Below, in pieces: positions 11,949-13,300 of a DNA stretch of 13,300 nt. The stretch lies in NCBI GenBank assembly GCA_017542915.1, contig JAFXWI010000030.1, positions 1 through 13,300 on the forward strand. The letters run 5' to 3'. How positions within the stretch are numbered: position 1 is the first letter of the stretch; every line of letters begins with the position of its first letter. The notes beneath the pieces are model-generated. The model searched no databases. It was given only the letters and a program-made list of their open reading frames with translations, and was not told the DNA's origin. This stretch comes from Paludibacteraceae bacterium. GTDB lineage: Bacteria > Bacteroidota > Bacteroidia > Bacteroidales > Paludibacteraceae. A program made the translations under genes and the position numbers.

Positions 11949-12641
11949 ATGTGGTTAAAAGATTCATCTATCGGCCGTAAATTCGTTATGGCTTTGAGTG
12001 GAGCAGCGTTGGTTTTCTTCCTGCTTTTCCACGGATGTATGAACCTTGCGCTGGTATTCAGCGAAGAAGCTTACAATGCTATCTGCCGTTTCTTGGGTGC
12101 TAACTGGTACGCAGTAATCGGTTCGTTGGGTATTGCCTTCTTGGTGTTGGTACATTTCTGCTATGGTCTGTATCTGACTATTCAGAACCGTGCGGCGCGT
12201 GGTAACGACCGTTATGCGGTAACGGGTAAGAAACAGGGTGTTACTTGGGAGTCGGAGAACATGCTCGTCCTGGGTCTCATCATCCTCGGTTTCCTTTGCT
12301 TGCACCTGTACAATTTCTGGTACAAGATGCAGTTTGCTGAGTTGACCGGTATTCAGACCGGTGCGTTTGATCCGCAGAACGGTGCTGCTTATGTGAAGTC
12401 GCTCTTCACCGAGCCTGTTTGGGGACAGATCTATTGCGTGCTCTACCTCCTTTGGCTCGTAGTGCTTTGGCTCCACCTCAATCACGGTGTGGGTTCCGCA
12501 ATGACTTCTATGGGATTCAACAACCTCAAGTGGCAGAAACGTATCGAAGTCCTCAGCACTGTTGTGGCTACGCTCGTAGTACTGCCCTTCGCAGTAGTTG
12601 TGCTCTACTATTTAGGCATGGGAATCGGCATGCTTTGCTAA
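11949..12641 (+). CDS. sdhC: Succinate dehydrogenase/fumarate reductase cytochrome b subunit (diheme)
   Basis: This membrane subunit anchors the flavoprotein and iron-sulfur subunits and carries two hemes b plus the quinone site. It corresponds to the frdC-type subunit used by Bacteroides for fumarate respiration. The 230-residue protein begins MWLKDSSIGRKFVMALSGAA and has five likely membrane helices at about 12-36, 55-78, 104-127, 160-180 and 203-226. Heme-ligand candidates are His28 (in FHGCMNL), His69 (in LVHFCYG), His119 (in LHLYNFW) and His176 or His179 (in WLHLNHGVGSA), matching the one-His-per-helix plan of the Wolinella-type enzyme. The next gene is sdhA, and sdhB is expected beyond the window. 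Confidence 0.93.
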   Translation: MWLKDSSIGRKFVMALSGAALVFFLLFHGCMNLALVFSEEAYNAICRFLGANWYAVIGSLGIAFLVLVHFCYGLYLTIQNRAARGNDRYAVTGKKQGVTWESENMLVLGLIILGFLCLHLYNFWYKMQFAELTGIQTGAFDPQNGAAYVKSLFTEPVWGQIYCVLYLLWLVVLWLHLNHGVGSAMTSMGFNNLKWQKRIEVLSTVVATLVVLPFAVVVLYYLGMGIGMLC

Positions 12642-12646
12642 TGGGT

Positions 12647-12675
12647 AAATGGTAAATGATTAAATGGTAAATGAT
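12647..12675 (+). repeat. AAATNNN heptamer array before sdhA
   Basis: AAATGGT and AAATGAT (12647-12660), one extra T, then the same pair again (12662-12675), followed by CTT and the ATG at 12679. The build is the same as in the ftsK leader. An in-frame ATG at 12664 lies inside the array. The array supports 12679 as the true start, and so the long N-terminus of SdhA. Confidence 0.85.
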
Positions 12676-12678
12676 CTT

Positions 12679-13300
12679 ATGGCTAAGAAAGAAGATATTA
12701 TCGAAACTGCTAAGAAAGCAGTTAAGAAAGTAGCCGTCGAGGCAGTAGATGCTGCTTTGGACGTAGCGGAAGCAGTCGTAAACAAGGCTGCTGAGACCAT
12801 CAAAGAGGCTACTACGCCGATTATTACGCCGGAAATGGCGAAGATCCCTGCGGGTCCTCTGGAGCTCAAATGGACAAACTATAAGAACCACCAGAAGCTC
12901 GTTAACCCTGCTAACAAACGTCGTCTCGACGTCATTGTGATCGGTACCGGTCTTGCAGGAGCTTCGGCTGCGGCTTCTCTCGCAGAGATGGGCTTTAACG
13001 TCCTCAACTTCTGTATCCAGGATTCTCCGCGTCGTGCGCACTCGATTGCTGCACAGGGTGGTATCAACGCGGCTAAGAACTACCAGAACGACGGTGACTC
13101 CGTCTATCGTCTCTATTACGATACTATCAAAGGTGGTGACTACCGTGCTCGTGAGGCGAACGTCTATCGTCTGGCAGAGGTAAGTAACAATATCATCGAC
13201 CAGTGTGTAGCACAGGGTGTTCCTTTCGCACGCGAATACGGAGGTCTGCTGGACAACCGTTCGTTCGGTGGTGCACAGGTATCCCGTACCTTCTACGCAA
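12679..13300 (+). CDS. sdhA: Succinate dehydrogenase/fumarate reductase flavoprotein subunit, N-terminal part, with an added N-terminal extension
   Basis: SdhA/FrdA holds covalent FAD and the dicarboxylate site. 207 residues are visible and the frame runs off the right edge. The family region begins at about residue 53 with [20 protein letters not shown], followed by the FAD fold [10 protein letters not shown] (89-98) and [15 protein letters not shown], in which His121 should be the covalent FAD ligand. Bacteroides homologues start close to the KIPAGPL segment. Here about 52 extra residues precede it: [20 protein letters not shown] and then a Val/Ala/Asp/Glu stretch with the spacing of a long amphipathic helix or coiled coil. 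The start at 12679 is supported by the repeat array ending 3 nt upstream. An internal ATG at 12835 would give the standard form, so two products are possible. Confidence 0.95.
   Translation, partial: MAKKEDIIETAKKAVKKVAVEAVDAALDVAEAVVNKAAETIKEATTPIITPEMAKIPAGPLELKWTNYKNHQKLVNPANKRRLDVIVIGTGLAGASAAASLAEMGFNVLNFCIQDSPRRAHSIAAQGGINAAKNYQNDGDSVYRLYYDTIKGGDYRAREANVYRLAEVSNNIIDQCVAQGVPFAREYGGLLDNRSFGGAQVSRTFYA

Overview
The window looks like chromosomal DNA of an anaerobic, probably host-associated member of the Bacteroidales. The signs are the rnf gene order B-C-D-G-E-A behind an RseC-family gene, the ftsK / LolA-like / trxB neighbourhood, a Bacteroides-type diheme succinate dehydrogenase/fumarate reductase, the Bacteroidetes -7 promoter box TAnnTTTG, and almost no Shine-Dalgarno sequences. 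There are no rRNA or tRNA genes, insertion sequences, phage genes or CRISPR arrays that I can see.

Region 1 (1-1948, minus strand) is an oxygen/redox-stress cluster. In transcription order it holds a decayed glutathione peroxidase gene, a ferritin-like protein, an FMN split-barrel (PPOX family) protein, a 57-residue winged-helix-like protein, a rubredoxin-like frame broken by an in-frame amber codon, and the start of a metallo-beta-lactamase-fold hydrolase that runs off the left edge. A well-formed promoter lies at about 1988-2018, and two near-identical palindromes lie at and just downstream of it. Two of the six genes look damaged.

Region 2 (2136-7468, minus strand) is rseC-rnfBCDGEA, which encodes the membrane Rnf complex (ferredoxin:NAD+ oxidoreductase coupled to ion transport). 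It starts at a promoter only about 10 nt from the rseC start codon and ends at a hairpin just after rnfA. RnfB is only 137 residues and lacks the C-terminal ferredoxin-like domains.

Region 3 (7561-13300, plus strand) is ftsK (chromosome segregation translocase), a LolA-like periplasmic lipoprotein carrier, trxB (thioredoxin reductase), then sdhC and the first 207 residues of sdhA, which carries an unusual Lys/Ala-rich N-terminal extension. Regions 2 and 3 diverge from the shared AT-rich interval 7428-7634. The physiological theme across the window is low-potential electron transfer (Rnf, Sdh/Frd, thioredoxin reductase) together with oxidative-stress defence.

The most unusual layer is not a gene. 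Nearly every stop-to-start spacer (before rnfB, rnfD, rnfA, ftsK, trxB, sdhC and sdhA) is built of tandem 7-bp units, mostly AAATNNN, that end at or 3-8 nt before the start codon. An array of the same family sits in frame inside trxB and shares an exact 18-mer with the rnfC-rnfD spacer. ftsK carries a different in-frame 9-bp array. This looks like a short-repeat system that fills intercistronic DNA and occasionally invades coding sequence.
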